A DNA stretch of 64,000 nt from positions 62,001-126,000 of the forward strand of contig JAXLXI010000008.1 of NCBI GenBank assembly GCA_046328035.1. The letters are read 5' to 3'. Origin of the DNA: JBGASG01 sp046328035. GTDB taxonomy: Bacteria > Cyanobacteriota > Vampirovibrionia > Obscuribacterales > Obscuribacteraceae. The position numbers and the translations under genes are program-made. Under the pieces are notes generated by a model, which was given only the letters and a program-made list of their open reading frames with translations, did no database searches and was not told the DNA's origin. Below are positions 35,148-43,213 of the stretch, piece by piece. Each line of letters begins with the position of its first letter. The stretch's first letter is position 1.

Positions 35148-36509
35148 TTAGACAAGCGTACCGCGCAGCGCCCAGGGTTTAGCGGCTTCGATCTTGACGT
35201 TCACGAGTTGCCCGACCAGACTGTCGTCGCCTTCAAAGTTGACGAGTTTGTTGGTGCGGGTGCGCGCGCTCAGACGCTCTGAATTCTTCTCACTGCGCCC
35301 TTCCACTAATACGTCGCATGTGCGGCCAACATAAGGAAGATTGCGTTTGTGTGCCACATCGCTGACTACGCTGTTCAAGAAACGCAAGCGCTCGAACTTC
35401 TCATGCTCCGGCACCTGATCCGGCCAGTTCGCTGCCACCGTGTGGGGGCGGGGCGAGTATGCAGCCGTGTTGCAGGCATCAAATCCGATCTCTTCAACCA
35501 GACTGATGGTCGCCATAAACTCATTCTCTGTCTCACCAGGAAATCCGACAATCAAATCAGTCGTCACCGCCGCGTCCGGAATGCGGGCACGAATCATATC
35601 CACTTGCTTGCGGTAGAAATCAACCAGATACCCGCGAGCCATGCGGCGCAGCGTCCGATCGTGCCCAGCTTGAATTGGAATGTGGAAGTACTCGCAAGCA
35701 TTCTCGACCTCGGCTACCGCATCGACAATCTCTTGATTCAGATCGCGAGGATGTCCGGTCAAAAAGCGAACTCGCTTGATACCATCAACGCCACCAGTCA
35801 ACCGCAGCAGATCTCCGAGATGGATCTTCGGACTCAGATCATGCCCGTATGCCGTGACATTCTGCCCCAGTAAGGTCACTTCTTTGTAGCCGGCAACCGC
35901 CAGGTCATGCAGTTCCTGCACGATCGTTTCCGGCGCTCGGCTTTTCTCGCGGCCGCGCACGAAAGGTACGATGCAATACGTGCAGTTGTAATCGCATCCA
36001 TAGATAATCGAAACCCACGCGGAAATGGCACTTTGCCTGATTATCGGCAGTTCCGGCAGATCTTCAGGTAACTCCTGATGTATCTCAACGACAGGCTGCC
36101 CGGTTGTCTGCGCCTGCCGCACTAGATCAGGCAAACGAAATACGTTGTGCGTTCCAAAAACAATGTCGACACCGGGCGAGCGCGAAAGCAGTTTCTCCCC
36201 AGCATCTTGCGCAACGCAACCGCCGACGGCAATCAGTGCACCCGGTCGTTTCATTTTGAAACGCCGCCAGGCGCCCAGGTAACTGTACACCTTATCTTCA
36301 GCACCAGCCCTGATGGCACAGGTGTTGAGGATCATCAGGTCGGCTTTTTTCGCGTCATCGGTTGGCGCATAGCCGATCTCATCCAGCAGGCCAAGCATGT
36401 TTTCCGTGTCGGCTTTATTCATCTGGCAGCCGAACGTTTCTATGTACACAGACTTGGTAGCCTGCGACTGCGAATGCGAATCGCTTTTGGATGTAATCGT
36501 CTGGGTCAC
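35148..36509 (-). CDS. miaB: tRNA 2-methylthio-N6-isopentenyladenosine methylthiotransferase
   Basis: Radical-SAM enzyme that adds the 2-methylthio group to i6A37 of tRNAs. The N-terminal methylthiotransferase domain starts VYIETFGCQMNKADTENM. The radical SAM cluster motif is CDYNCTYCIVPFVRGREKSR (C-x3-C-x2-C). The C-terminal TRAM domain includes CDVLVEGRSEKNSERLSARTRTNK. The length of 453 residues is usual. The GTG start at 36509 lacks a clear ribosome site. It converges with the antitoxin-like gene. Confidence 0.95.
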   Translation of the reverse strand: MTQTITSKSDSHSQSQATKSVYIETFGCQMNKADTENMLGLLDEIGYAPTDDAKKADLMILNTCAIRAGAEDKVYSYLGAWRRFKMKRPGALIAVGGCVAQDAGEKLLSRSPGVDIVFGTHNVFRLPDLVRQAQTTGQPVVEIHQELPEDLPELPIIRQSAISAWVSIIYGCDYNCTYCIVPFVRGREKSRAPETIVQELHDLAVAGYKEVTLLGQNVTAYGHDLSPKIHLGDLLRLTGGVDGIKRVRFLTGHPRDLNQEIVDAVAEVENACEYFHIPIQAGHDRTLRRMARGYLVDFYRKQVDMIRARIPDAAVTTDLIVGFPGETENEFMATISLVEEIGFDACNTAAYSPRPHTVAANWPDQVPEHEKFERLRFLNSVVSDVAHKRNLPYVGRTCDVLVEGRSEKNSERLSARTRTNKLVNFEGDDSLVGQLVNVKIEAAKPWALRGTLV

Positions 36510-36574
36510 GACTGGACAGACCGACAGGTACTCAACGCACGAAGCTGGATTAGCTCTGCGGTATTAGTTTACCT

Positions 36575-36775
36575 CTAAAACGCGGCGCGCAGCGCATCCA
36601 GCTCAGCCACTTTGGCGATGAAACGCTGATAGGACGCCCGCACCCACTCAAGACGTTCTTCTTGCGAAACCGGCGGGACCAGCTCCTCGACGTTGGCTGC
36701 CGCGAACGAAACAACGTGCTCGCCGTTGCTGTCCTTTTCGAAGCCAAATGCAAATTGTAGAGATGGTGTAAGCAT
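36575..36775 (-). CDS. Small hypothetical protein
   Basis: 66 residues from the ATG at 36775, with GAGGGA about 12 bases upstream. It has a short beta-like start (LQFAFGFEKDSNGEHVVSFAAANV) and a charged helix (EERLEWVRASYQRFIAKVAELDALRAAF). Codon use and composition resemble a real gene. It lies just upstream of miaB on the same strand and could be co-transcribed. Family not recognised. Confidence 0.6.
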   Translation of the reverse strand: MLTPSLQFAFGFEKDSNGEHVVSFAAANVEELVPPVSQEERLEWVRASYQRFIAKVAELDALRAAF

Positions 36776-36934
36776 GCGGATTTATGTCCCTCAGGGGCGC
36801 CTATTACAAGCGTAGTATGCAGGCATGCCCGAAACGATGAAATGTAACTCACTCGATACGTTAAACAGGCTACAGCTGAGCCTTACAGCGCTGCTACTAT
36901 GCCCGACACGAGGTTTGGGCAAGGCTTACTTAAA

Positions 36935-38029
36935 TCAATTGAATGGTTGCAAAACGCCATGGATGAGCATGTCCTCACCAAGGCGATCCATCTCTACTTT
37001 ATGCAGTGCCAGCGCGTCGCCGATGCCGCGAAATGCGCTGCCTGCAAGGCTGGCAATTGCCTGACCGTCGACCAGCAACCTGGGAGCAACAAACCAGTGC
37101 AGCTCATCTACAAGTCCTGCCTGTAACAGCGCCGCCGCCAGATGTCCCCCGCCTTCGCAAAGTACCTCGTTGGCACCTTTCGCAGCCAGATGCCGCAACA
37201 TGGCTGTCAGATCTATGCCATCTGGTTCGCAATCAGCGATTCCGACCAGCGTTGTCGACTCGCCGAACTGCAGGCGCGCCTCCTCGGTAACGTTTTGCGC
37301 CGCCGTAAAAATAGTCGCGCCGCTTTCTTTGAAGATGCGTCGGTCCGCCGGCACACCCAGCTTGGGAGAAACGACTGCTCGTCGCGGATCACGTCCACCT
37401 TCAACATCGCGCACCGTCAGCTGTGGATCGTCAGCCGCGACAGTGGCACCACCGACGATGACGACATCGCAGATGTTGCGCAGCTCGTGGACATATTGTC
37501 GCGCCAGCCCGCCGGTTATCCAGCGACTGGCTCCCTGCCGGTCGGCAATGCGACCATCGAGCGTCACCGCCATTTTGAGATGCACCCACGGCAGACCCCG
37601 GGTGACCCGCTTGATGAAACCGCGATTCAGCCAGCGACACTCGGTTTCCAGCACGCCGACAACGACTTCGATGCCGGCGGCGCGCAGTTTCTCCAGCCCC
37701 TGACCAGCCACTTTGGGATTGGGATCCACCATCCCCGCCACCACTTTCTTGATGCCGCTCGCGATGACAGCGTCGGCGCAAGGAGGCGTCTTGCCAAAAT
37801 GACTGCAGGGCTCGAGGCTGACGTACATAGTCTGTCCGCGCGCTTTCTCACCCAACAAATTGAGAGCATTCGGCTCGGCATGCGGCTCGCCGCGCCGCTG
37901 GTGATACCCCTCGGCAAGCACAATACCTTCATCGTCGACCACCAGCGCGCCGACCATGGGATTGGGAGCAGTCCTTCCGTGGGCTTGAATAGCCAGCTCC
38001 AGGCAACGCTGCATAAGCCTTTCGTGCAT
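36935..38029 (-). CDS. ribD: Bifunctional riboflavin biosynthesis deaminase/reductase
   Basis: Catalyses the deaminase and reductase steps after GTP cyclohydrolase II in riboflavin synthesis. The N-terminal cytidine-deaminase-like domain has the zinc motif HAEPNAL and PCSHFGKTPPC. The C-terminal RibD reductase domain begins PWVHLKMAVTLDGRIA and ends with the usual LRHLAAKGANEVLCEGGGHLAAALL pattern. The length of 364 residues is normal. GGGAG lies six bases before the ATG. No other rib gene is nearby. Confidence 0.95.
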   Translation of the reverse strand: MHERLMQRCLELAIQAHGRTAPNPMVGALVVDDEGIVLAEGYHQRRGEPHAEPNALNLLGEKARGQTMYVSLEPCSHFGKTPPCADAVIASGIKKVVAGMVDPNPKVAGQGLEKLRAAGIEVVVGVLETECRWLNRGFIKRVTRGLPWVHLKMAVTLDGRIADRQGASRWITGGLARQYVHELRNICDVVIVGGATVAADDPQLTVRDVEGGRDPRRAVVSPKLGVPADRRIFKESGATIFTAAQNVTEEARLQFGESTTLVGIADCEPDGIDLTAMLRHLAAKGANEVLCEGGGHLAAALLQAGLVDELHWFVAPRLLVDGQAIASLAGSAFRGIGDALALHKVEMDRLGEDMLIHGVLQPFN

Positions 38030-38072
38030 AATTCACTCCCTGCTGAAGCGCCGAGCGCAGGACAGGTCTACA

Positions 38073-39101
38073 CTAGCCGAAAAAGACTTCCGCCACTCCG
38101 TACAAACTCATGTCCAGCGTCTTCAATTGCCCGACTCCGGCTTCCACCGGCACGTCGGTAACCTGACCGCCATGCAGTGCCACCATCGTGCCGAATTTTT
38201 TCTGGTGAGCGATGTCTGCCGCTGCCACACCAAATCTGGTGGCAAGCACCCGGTCGAAGGCTGTCGGCGAACCGCCGCGCTGGATATGACCGAGCACCAT
38301 GGCGCGCGTTTCATAGCCGGTTTCCTTCTCAATTACTTTCGCCAGGTGATCGCCGATGCCGCCCAGCTTCGAGTGCCCGAACGGATCCTGCTCATCGTAT
38401 TTGGGAGCCTCGTCACCTTCCATGCGCGCGCCTTCAGCCACGACAACGATCGAGTAATTGCGGCCGCGTGAGTGTCCAGTCTTTATTGACGTCAAAAGCT
38501 CATTCATGTTGATTGGCTTCTCGGGGATGGCGATAAAATCGGCACCACCGGCAATACCGCCATAGCAGGCAATCCAACCGGCATGACGTCCCATCACTTC
38601 GCAGACCAGAACACGATTGTGCGACTCGGCCGTTGTGTGCAGGCGGTCGATTGCCTCGCAGACAATATTGACTGCGGTATCGAATCCGAACGTGAAATCG
38701 GTGGCGCTGAGGTCGTTGTCGATCGTCTTCGGAACGCAGACGACAGGCAGCTTGTACTGCTCATACATCTTATGCGCGACGCCGCAAGTATCTTCGCCGC
38801 CGACGGCAATCAAAGCCTCCAGATTGTTTTTCTTCAGCGCTTCCATGATCTTCTCGGGAGCGCCGTCGATTTTGAACGGGTTGGTGCGCGACGTACGCAA
38901 TATCGTGCCGCCCCGCTGAATGAGATTGCCGGTGTTAGCAATGGTCAAAGGCATGACGATGTTGTCGATAGGACCACGCCATCCTTCCAGAAAACCCACG
39001 ACTTCCGATTTGTGATCGCGGATGCTGCGCCGGACCACAGCCCGGATAACCGCGTTCAAACCGGGGCAATCGCCGCCGCCTGTCAGGATGCCAAGTCGCA
39101 T
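38073..39101 (-). CDS. pfkA: 6-phosphofructokinase with PPi-dependent signature
   Basis: 342 residues of the PfkA fold. Residues 101-105 read GGEDT and 124-130 read PKTIDND. In ATP-dependent enzymes of the E. coli type the corresponding residues are glycines (GGDGS, PGTIDND); Asp104 and Lys124 are the known markers of pyrophosphate-dependent enzymes such as that of Amycolatopsis methanolica. So the phosphate donor is probably PPi and the reaction reversible. The sugar-phosphate motifs MGRHAGW and GHIQRGGSPTAFDR are intact. The start is ATG at 39101 with GAGG ten bases upstream. It follows the ribD gene's opposite end, divergent from sucC. Confidence 0.93.
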   Translation of the reverse strand: MRLGILTGGGDCPGLNAVIRAVVRRSIRDHKSEVVGFLEGWRGPIDNIVMPLTIANTGNLIQRGGTILRTSRTNPFKIDGAPEKIMEALKKNNLEALIAVGGEDTCGVAHKMYEQYKLPVVCVPKTIDNDLSATDFTFGFDTAVNIVCEAIDRLHTTAESHNRVLVCEVMGRHAGWIACYGGIAGGADFIAIPEKPINMNELLTSIKTGHSRGRNYSIVVVAEGARMEGDEAPKYDEQDPFGHSKLGGIGDHLAKVIEKETGYETRAMVLGHIQRGGSPTAFDRVLATRFGVAAADIAHQKKFGTMVALHGGQVTDVPVEAGVGQLKTLDMSLYGVAEVFFG

Positions 39102-39334
39102 GAATGTCTAGCCTCGTAAGTGCCGAATCGGCCAGCGCTGATTATAGCCAGGGGAGGCGGCGGCACACGCGACTATGACGGCACCTCAATTAAGACTTCG
39201 TGACAGACGGTGAGGCAGACAGCAAGCCGACACTTGCCAACCCGCACTTTCTAAGTAAACCGCAAATAAAACCTGATCTTCGCCGCTGCTTATCTTTTTC
39301 AGATCTACAATTGCCTCCTCATTCATGAAACACG

Positions 39335-39353
39335 GGCGATGCCGCGCATCGCC
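39335..39353 (+). promoter_or_regulatory. Perfect 8-bp hairpin just before the sucC ribosome site
   Basis: GGCGATGC and GCATCGCC form a perfect stem with a 3-nt loop (CGC). It ends four bases before GGAGG of the sucC ribosome site, so as RNA it could limit or tune translation. A TACAAT at 39306-39311 may be the -10 box of the sucC transcript. Confidence 0.5.
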
Positions 39354-39370
39354 AGATGGAGGTAAGACCC

Positions 39371-40473
39371 TTGAACCTTTACGAATACGAAGCCAAGCGA
39401 ATCTTTGCTGAGTTCGGCATTCAAATTCCTCCCGGCGCTCGCATCACGAAACCGGAAGAGCTTCGCAAAGTACACTTCGGCTGGCCGCTGACATTGAAAG
39501 TGCAGGTCCTCTCCGGCGGACGCGGCAAAGCAGGCGGCATCAAATTCGCTAAAGACCTCAAAGAAGGCGAAGAGATCGCCAAGCAATTGCTGGGCATGAC
39601 CATCAACGGCTCCAAAACCGAAAGCCTGCTTTGCGAACCCAAGGTTTCCATCGCCCGCGAAATGTACATGAGCATCACCATGGACCGCGCCCGCGGCTGC
39701 CCGATTTTCATCGCTGCTGCTGAAGGCGGCATCGAAATCGAATCTAACGAATCTATCATTACGCAACCGATCACCTACCCGTTCGGCGCCTTCCAGGCTC
39801 GGGCTCTGGCTAAGAAGATGGGACTGCACGGCTCACTGTTTGCCAAGGTTGCAGACGTCGCCACCAAACTCTACAAAATCTTTGAAGACCTCGACCTCGA
39901 CCTCGTCGAAATCAACCCGCTCGTAATCACTGCCGGCGAAGACGTGCTGGCGTTGGACGGCAAAATCACCGCCAACGATGATGCACTGGGCCGCCAGAAG
40001 CGTTTCAGCGGACAACAAGAAGCCCACTGGACAGACCTGCCCGAACGCGAACGCAAAGCCAAGCGCCTCGGTCTCAACCTGGTCGAACTGGAAGGCAACA
40101 TCGGCATCATCTGTAATGGTGCCGGTTTGACCATGGCGACCATGGACATGGTGAAGAACTTCGGCGGGCAACCGGGCAGCTTTTTGGATGCCGGCGGCGG
40201 TTCGGATCGAAAAACACTGCAAGCATTGGAGATCGTCCACGACAATCCGGCTGTGAAAGTCATCTTGCTGAATATTTTGGGCGGCATCACCGCTTGCGAT
40301 GAAGTGGCGGGAGCGCTTGTACAGTTCTTGAAGAAGCATCCTGAACGCGCCATGGTCGTCAGACTGCGTGGCAACAACCAGGACATTGCCGAAAAAATGC
40401 TCGGCGAATCGAAGTCAAGCTCCATCCAGACCTGGAAGACGCGGTCAAAGAAGCGGTCGCCAAATCGAAGTAA
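39371..40473 (+). CDS. sucC: Succinate-CoA ligase beta subunit, frameshift near 3' end
   Basis: Converts succinyl-CoA to succinate with SucD. The TTG at 39371 is chosen because GGAGGTAA lies seven bases upstream and NLYEYEAKRIFAEFGI is the normal N-terminus. The ATP-grasp segment (LKVQVLSGGRGKAGGI) and the CoA-ligase domain (GGGSDRKTLQALEI, ILLNILGGITACD) are intact. Near 40405 the frame breaks: the expected ending VKLHPDLEDAVKEAVAKSK, stop at 40471, is in another frame, while the uninterrupted frame runs to 40492 with unrelated residues. See the frameshift cluster finding. Confidence 0.88.
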
Positions 40474-40508
40474 TCGGTCCCTCGCCATTTAATTCGGAGA
40501 TTTGAAAA

Positions 40509-41360
40509 GTGATTTTAGTCAACAAAGACACCAAAGTAATTGTGCAGGGAGCTACCGGCAAGATGGGCGCCTCACACCAAGCACTTGTTAGGCCTATGGC
40601 ACCAAAATCGTCGGCGGCGTCACTCCCGGCAAGGGCGGTGACAAAGTGCCTGGTACGAACGTACCGGTCTTCGACACCGTCGCTGAAGCCATCGCCAAAA
40701 CCGGCGCCACCTGCTCGGTCATCTTCGTGCCACCTTATCTGGTGCTGGACGCCGGTCTGGAAGCCATCGATGCCGGCATCAGCTTGCTGGTCGTGATCAC
40801 CGAAGGCATCGTCCCGCAGGACACCGCCAAGCTGGTGCAAGCGGCCAAACTGAAGAGCGTCAAAATGATCGGCCCGAACTGCCCCGGCATCATCACCCCG
40901 GGTCAAGCTCTCTTAGGCATCTTGCCCGGTTCGATTTTCAAATCGGGACCGGTCGGCATGGTCAGCCACGGTGGCACCCTCACCTACGAGATCGCTCTGG
41001 CTCTCAGCGATGCCAACCTCGGTCAATCGACTTGCGTCGGTATCGGCGGCGACCCCGTCAAAGGCATGGGTACCCAGAAGTCCTGACACAATTCAACAAC
41101 GACCCGGAAACCGAAATCATTGTTTTGATCGGTGAAATCGGCGGTTCAGCCGAAGAAGAGGCGCAGAAGTTCGTCAAGGCAAACATCAAGAAGCCGGTCG
41201 TCTGCTACATCGCCGGACAGACCGCACCGCCCGGCAAACGCATGGGACACGCCGGCGCCATCATTTCCGGTGGCAAGGGCACCGCACAATCCAAGATGGA
41301 CGCCATGAAGAAAAAGCGGGCATCGAAGTCGCCATGACTCCTAAAGAAGTAGCGGGATAA
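40509..41360 (+). pseudogene. sucD: Succinate-CoA ligase alpha subunit, broken by about four frameshifts
   Basis: Starts at the GTG at 40509 (ILVNKDTKVIVQGATGKMGA). The reading frame then shifts near 40572 (HTKHLLG), near 40594 (YGTKIVGGVTPGKGGDKV...), near 41077 (EVLTQFNNDPETEIIVLIGEIGG) and near 41313 (AGIEVAMTPKEVAG, stop 41358-41360). All parts together give a complete SucD, including the active-site region GHAGAIISGGKGTAQSK. The last break lies in an A-run. Protein-level conservation between breaks is high, so sequencing or assembly indels are more likely than a dead gene. Confidence 0.85.
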
Positions 41361-41386
41361 AGTGGGCAAGCTGCTCAAGCAGCCGG

Positions 41387-41742
41387 TTAAAAACCAAGTA
41401 ACCTAGTTGCCGACTCGTTCGATGTCGGCAACTGGAACACGGACTTGCGTCCGCTAAATATGTACTCCATCGACATGCCATCGTCGGTGGTGCGCCCCCT
41501 TGCCGTTTGAGCTTGCGCAGCTGATCGTCGCGGTGATGGTCGTGGTCGAACTGAATGTTCAGTTTTTGACCCTGCGAATACCACATGTAGTTGGGCATCA
41601 TCTCGATGGGATTCTCGATGACCGGGTCGCGCAGAAAGGTCAGCGGTCCGAAGCCGAATATCTCATCTAGGACCTGCTCGAGCATCAATCCTGCTCGAAT
41701 TTGGTGAGCGGAGCGGGATCGAATACACATTCTCAATGCCAT
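41387..41742 (-). pseudogene. Frameshifted hypothetical gene
   Basis: The first part, from the ATG at 41742, reads LEQVLDEIFGFGPLTFLRDPVIENPIEMMPNY...QFDHDHHRDDQLRKLKRQ. Near a run of five G (about 41503) the coherent frame switches to RTTDDGMSMEYIFSGRKSVFQLPTSN and stops at 41387. One extra G would restore it. The family is not recognised. Further coherent fragments in other frames upstream (41690-41830) suggest more indels, so it may be continuous with the AbrB-like gene. Confidence 0.45.
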
Positions 41743-41778
41743 TTTGCGTACCTGAGTACATACATCTCACTCATCGGT

Positions 41779-42023
41779 TCAGCATCGGCTCCCGGCATAG
41801 CCACCATCAGATTGTGCAAAAGCCGCACCTGTTCGCGGCGTCGCTCTCGAATCCAGCTCCAGATTGGCACGAAACTTGCCGGCGCGAATCGGCTCTATAT
41901 GGAGCTTTCCTCCCGTATCTCCAGCTTGAGCTGGGTGTCCGGCTCAATGCCGAGCAGCTGCATGAGCGACTGATCGATGACCAGCGCATAGCTATTTCCG
42001 TGTTTCACCAGATTTTTGATCAT
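41779..42023 (-). pseudogene. AbrB/SpoVT-like DNA-binding protein, frameshifted
   Basis: From the ATG at 42023: MIKNLVKHGNSYALVIDQSL, then MQLLGIEPDTQLKLEI. This is the swapped-hairpin AbrB/MazE fold common in antitoxins and transition-state regulators. Near 41910 the frame breaks, and KLHIEPIRAGKFRANLELD continues in another frame, where the usual iI(i/e)P ending of the domain is expected. What follows is unclear because of additional likely indels. Short palindromes upstream (42027-42080) could be its own operators. Confidence 0.55.
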
Positions 42024-42026
42024 CAA

Positions 42027-42080
42027 GTAGGAACCTACGTCAATCCAGAGGTCGACCAATGTGTACACAACGGTATACCA
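42027..42080. promoter_or_regulatory. Three short palindromes upstream of the AbrB-like gene
   Basis: GTAGG-AA-CCTAC (42027-42038), TGTGTACACA (42060-42069) and GGTATACC (42072-42079). They occupy the expected promoter region of the minus-strand AbrB-like gene and could be autoregulatory sites. Confidence 0.4.
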
Positions 42081-42247
42081 CAGTCCCCGATTTTCGTAAA
42101 CCTCAATGCGCACTTCGAGAATCAGCCCCCTCCACCACAGGTAGTGGCATGCGCAATTACGCCTAGGAAATCAGAGCTTCCTGAGTTACTATGGATTTAT
42201 GGTCTGCTGACATGCTGGCTTTTTGTGCACAGAAGGCATCCCTTACC

Positions 42248-43213
42248 ATGGCTGATAACGGTCGATACAAACCAAAACCGAAGCTGAACATTCCAAAGCG
42301 GAAGCGGGCACTGGTGCTTCCTGGCGGCGGCGGACGCGGAGCCTACCAGGTGGGCGTCGCCAAAGCCCTGGAAGAAGTCGGCATCGAGTTCGACATGGCA
42401 TTCGGTACTTCCATCGGCGCCCTCAATGCTTGCATGATGGCCCAGGGACAGCTGGACAGACTGGAAGAGCTCTGGTGCAGCATCAAACCCTGGAATATCT
42501 TCAAGCTGCCTAACGCCACCCAGGTAAGTCGCATGATCTTCGGGCGAAAACTGGGGTTGCTCGACACTTCGCCCCTGGAAGAAGTGTTGCGTCGCGAGAT
42601 CAATCTCGATCGCTTGAAGAACAGCGATACGGAAGTCGGTTTCTTCACGACAGATCTTTGCAGTCTGGAAACCAGACTGATAAGCAGCGACGACATCAAT
42701 GAATTCGATGAATTGATCGACGCACTGATGGCCACATCAGCCGTTCCCATCGCCTTTCCGCCCAGGCAGGTGCAGGGACACGGTCTATGGGTGGACGGCG
42801 GACTGGTTCGCAACACTCCCATGCGCGCCGCTATGGATCGCGGTGCCGAAGAAATCTTCATGGTGCTCCTCCATCCTGAAACAGTCAGCGTTTGCCCCTC
42901 ACACATGTGGGGCGTCCTGGCGCGCTGCCTGGACGTAGTGCTGGACGCATCGGCACGCAAGGAATTGGAGCTGGCTCAACTCTACAATCGTCTGATTGCC
43001 GAAGGTTCGAACGAAGCCGAAGGCATGCGAGCAATCCACATCGAAGTGTTTCAACCACGCACCCCCGTGGACATCACGCTCTTGGAAATCGATCCGGACA
43101 GATCACGCCGCATGATTCGCCAGGGTTATGAAGATGCGATGGCGCACTTGATTGCCATGTATGCCGAAGAGCCGGCCGATCTGCCACCCGAGCGAGCCGC
43201 TCAATCCGCGTGA
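42248..43213 (+). CDS. Patatin-like phospholipase
   Basis: About 321 residues from the ATG at 42248 (an in-frame ATG at 42191 is possible; AAGG lies about 11 bases before the one chosen). The patatin catalytic features are complete: oxyanion glycine loop GGGGRGAYQVG, nucleophile serine in GTSIGALNA, and catalytic aspartate in VDGGLVRNTP. It probably hydrolyses membrane or storage lipids as a serine acyl hydrolase, without a signal peptide. The 3' end overlaps the convergent kinase gene by 13 bp. Confidence 0.9.
   Translation: MADNGRYKPKPKLNIPKRKRALVLPGGGGRGAYQVGVAKALEEVGIEFDMAFGTSIGALNACMMAQGQLDRLEELWCSIKPWNIFKLPNATQVSRMIFGRKLGLLDTSPLEEVLRREINLDRLKNSDTEVGFFTTDLCSLETRLISSDDINEFDELIDALMATSAVPIAFPPRQVQGHGLWVDGGLVRNTPMRAAMDRGAEEIFMVLLHPETVSVCPSHMWGVLARCLDVVLDASARKELELAQLYNRLIAEGSNEAEGMRAIHIEVFQPRTPVDITLLEIDPDRSRRMIRQGYEDAMAHLIAMYAEEPADLPPERAAQSA

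Noticed and set aside
36550..36852. 100-codon minus-strand frame overlapping the small gene at 36575
   Set aside because: Different frame, Arg/Ser-rich shadow composition; the 66-residue frame is more protein-like.
41505..41742. Similarity of the 41387-41742 fragment to CpaF/TadA secretion ATPases
   Set aside because: Only FGFGPL and the following spacing are reminiscent; after frame correction the rest does not fit the family.
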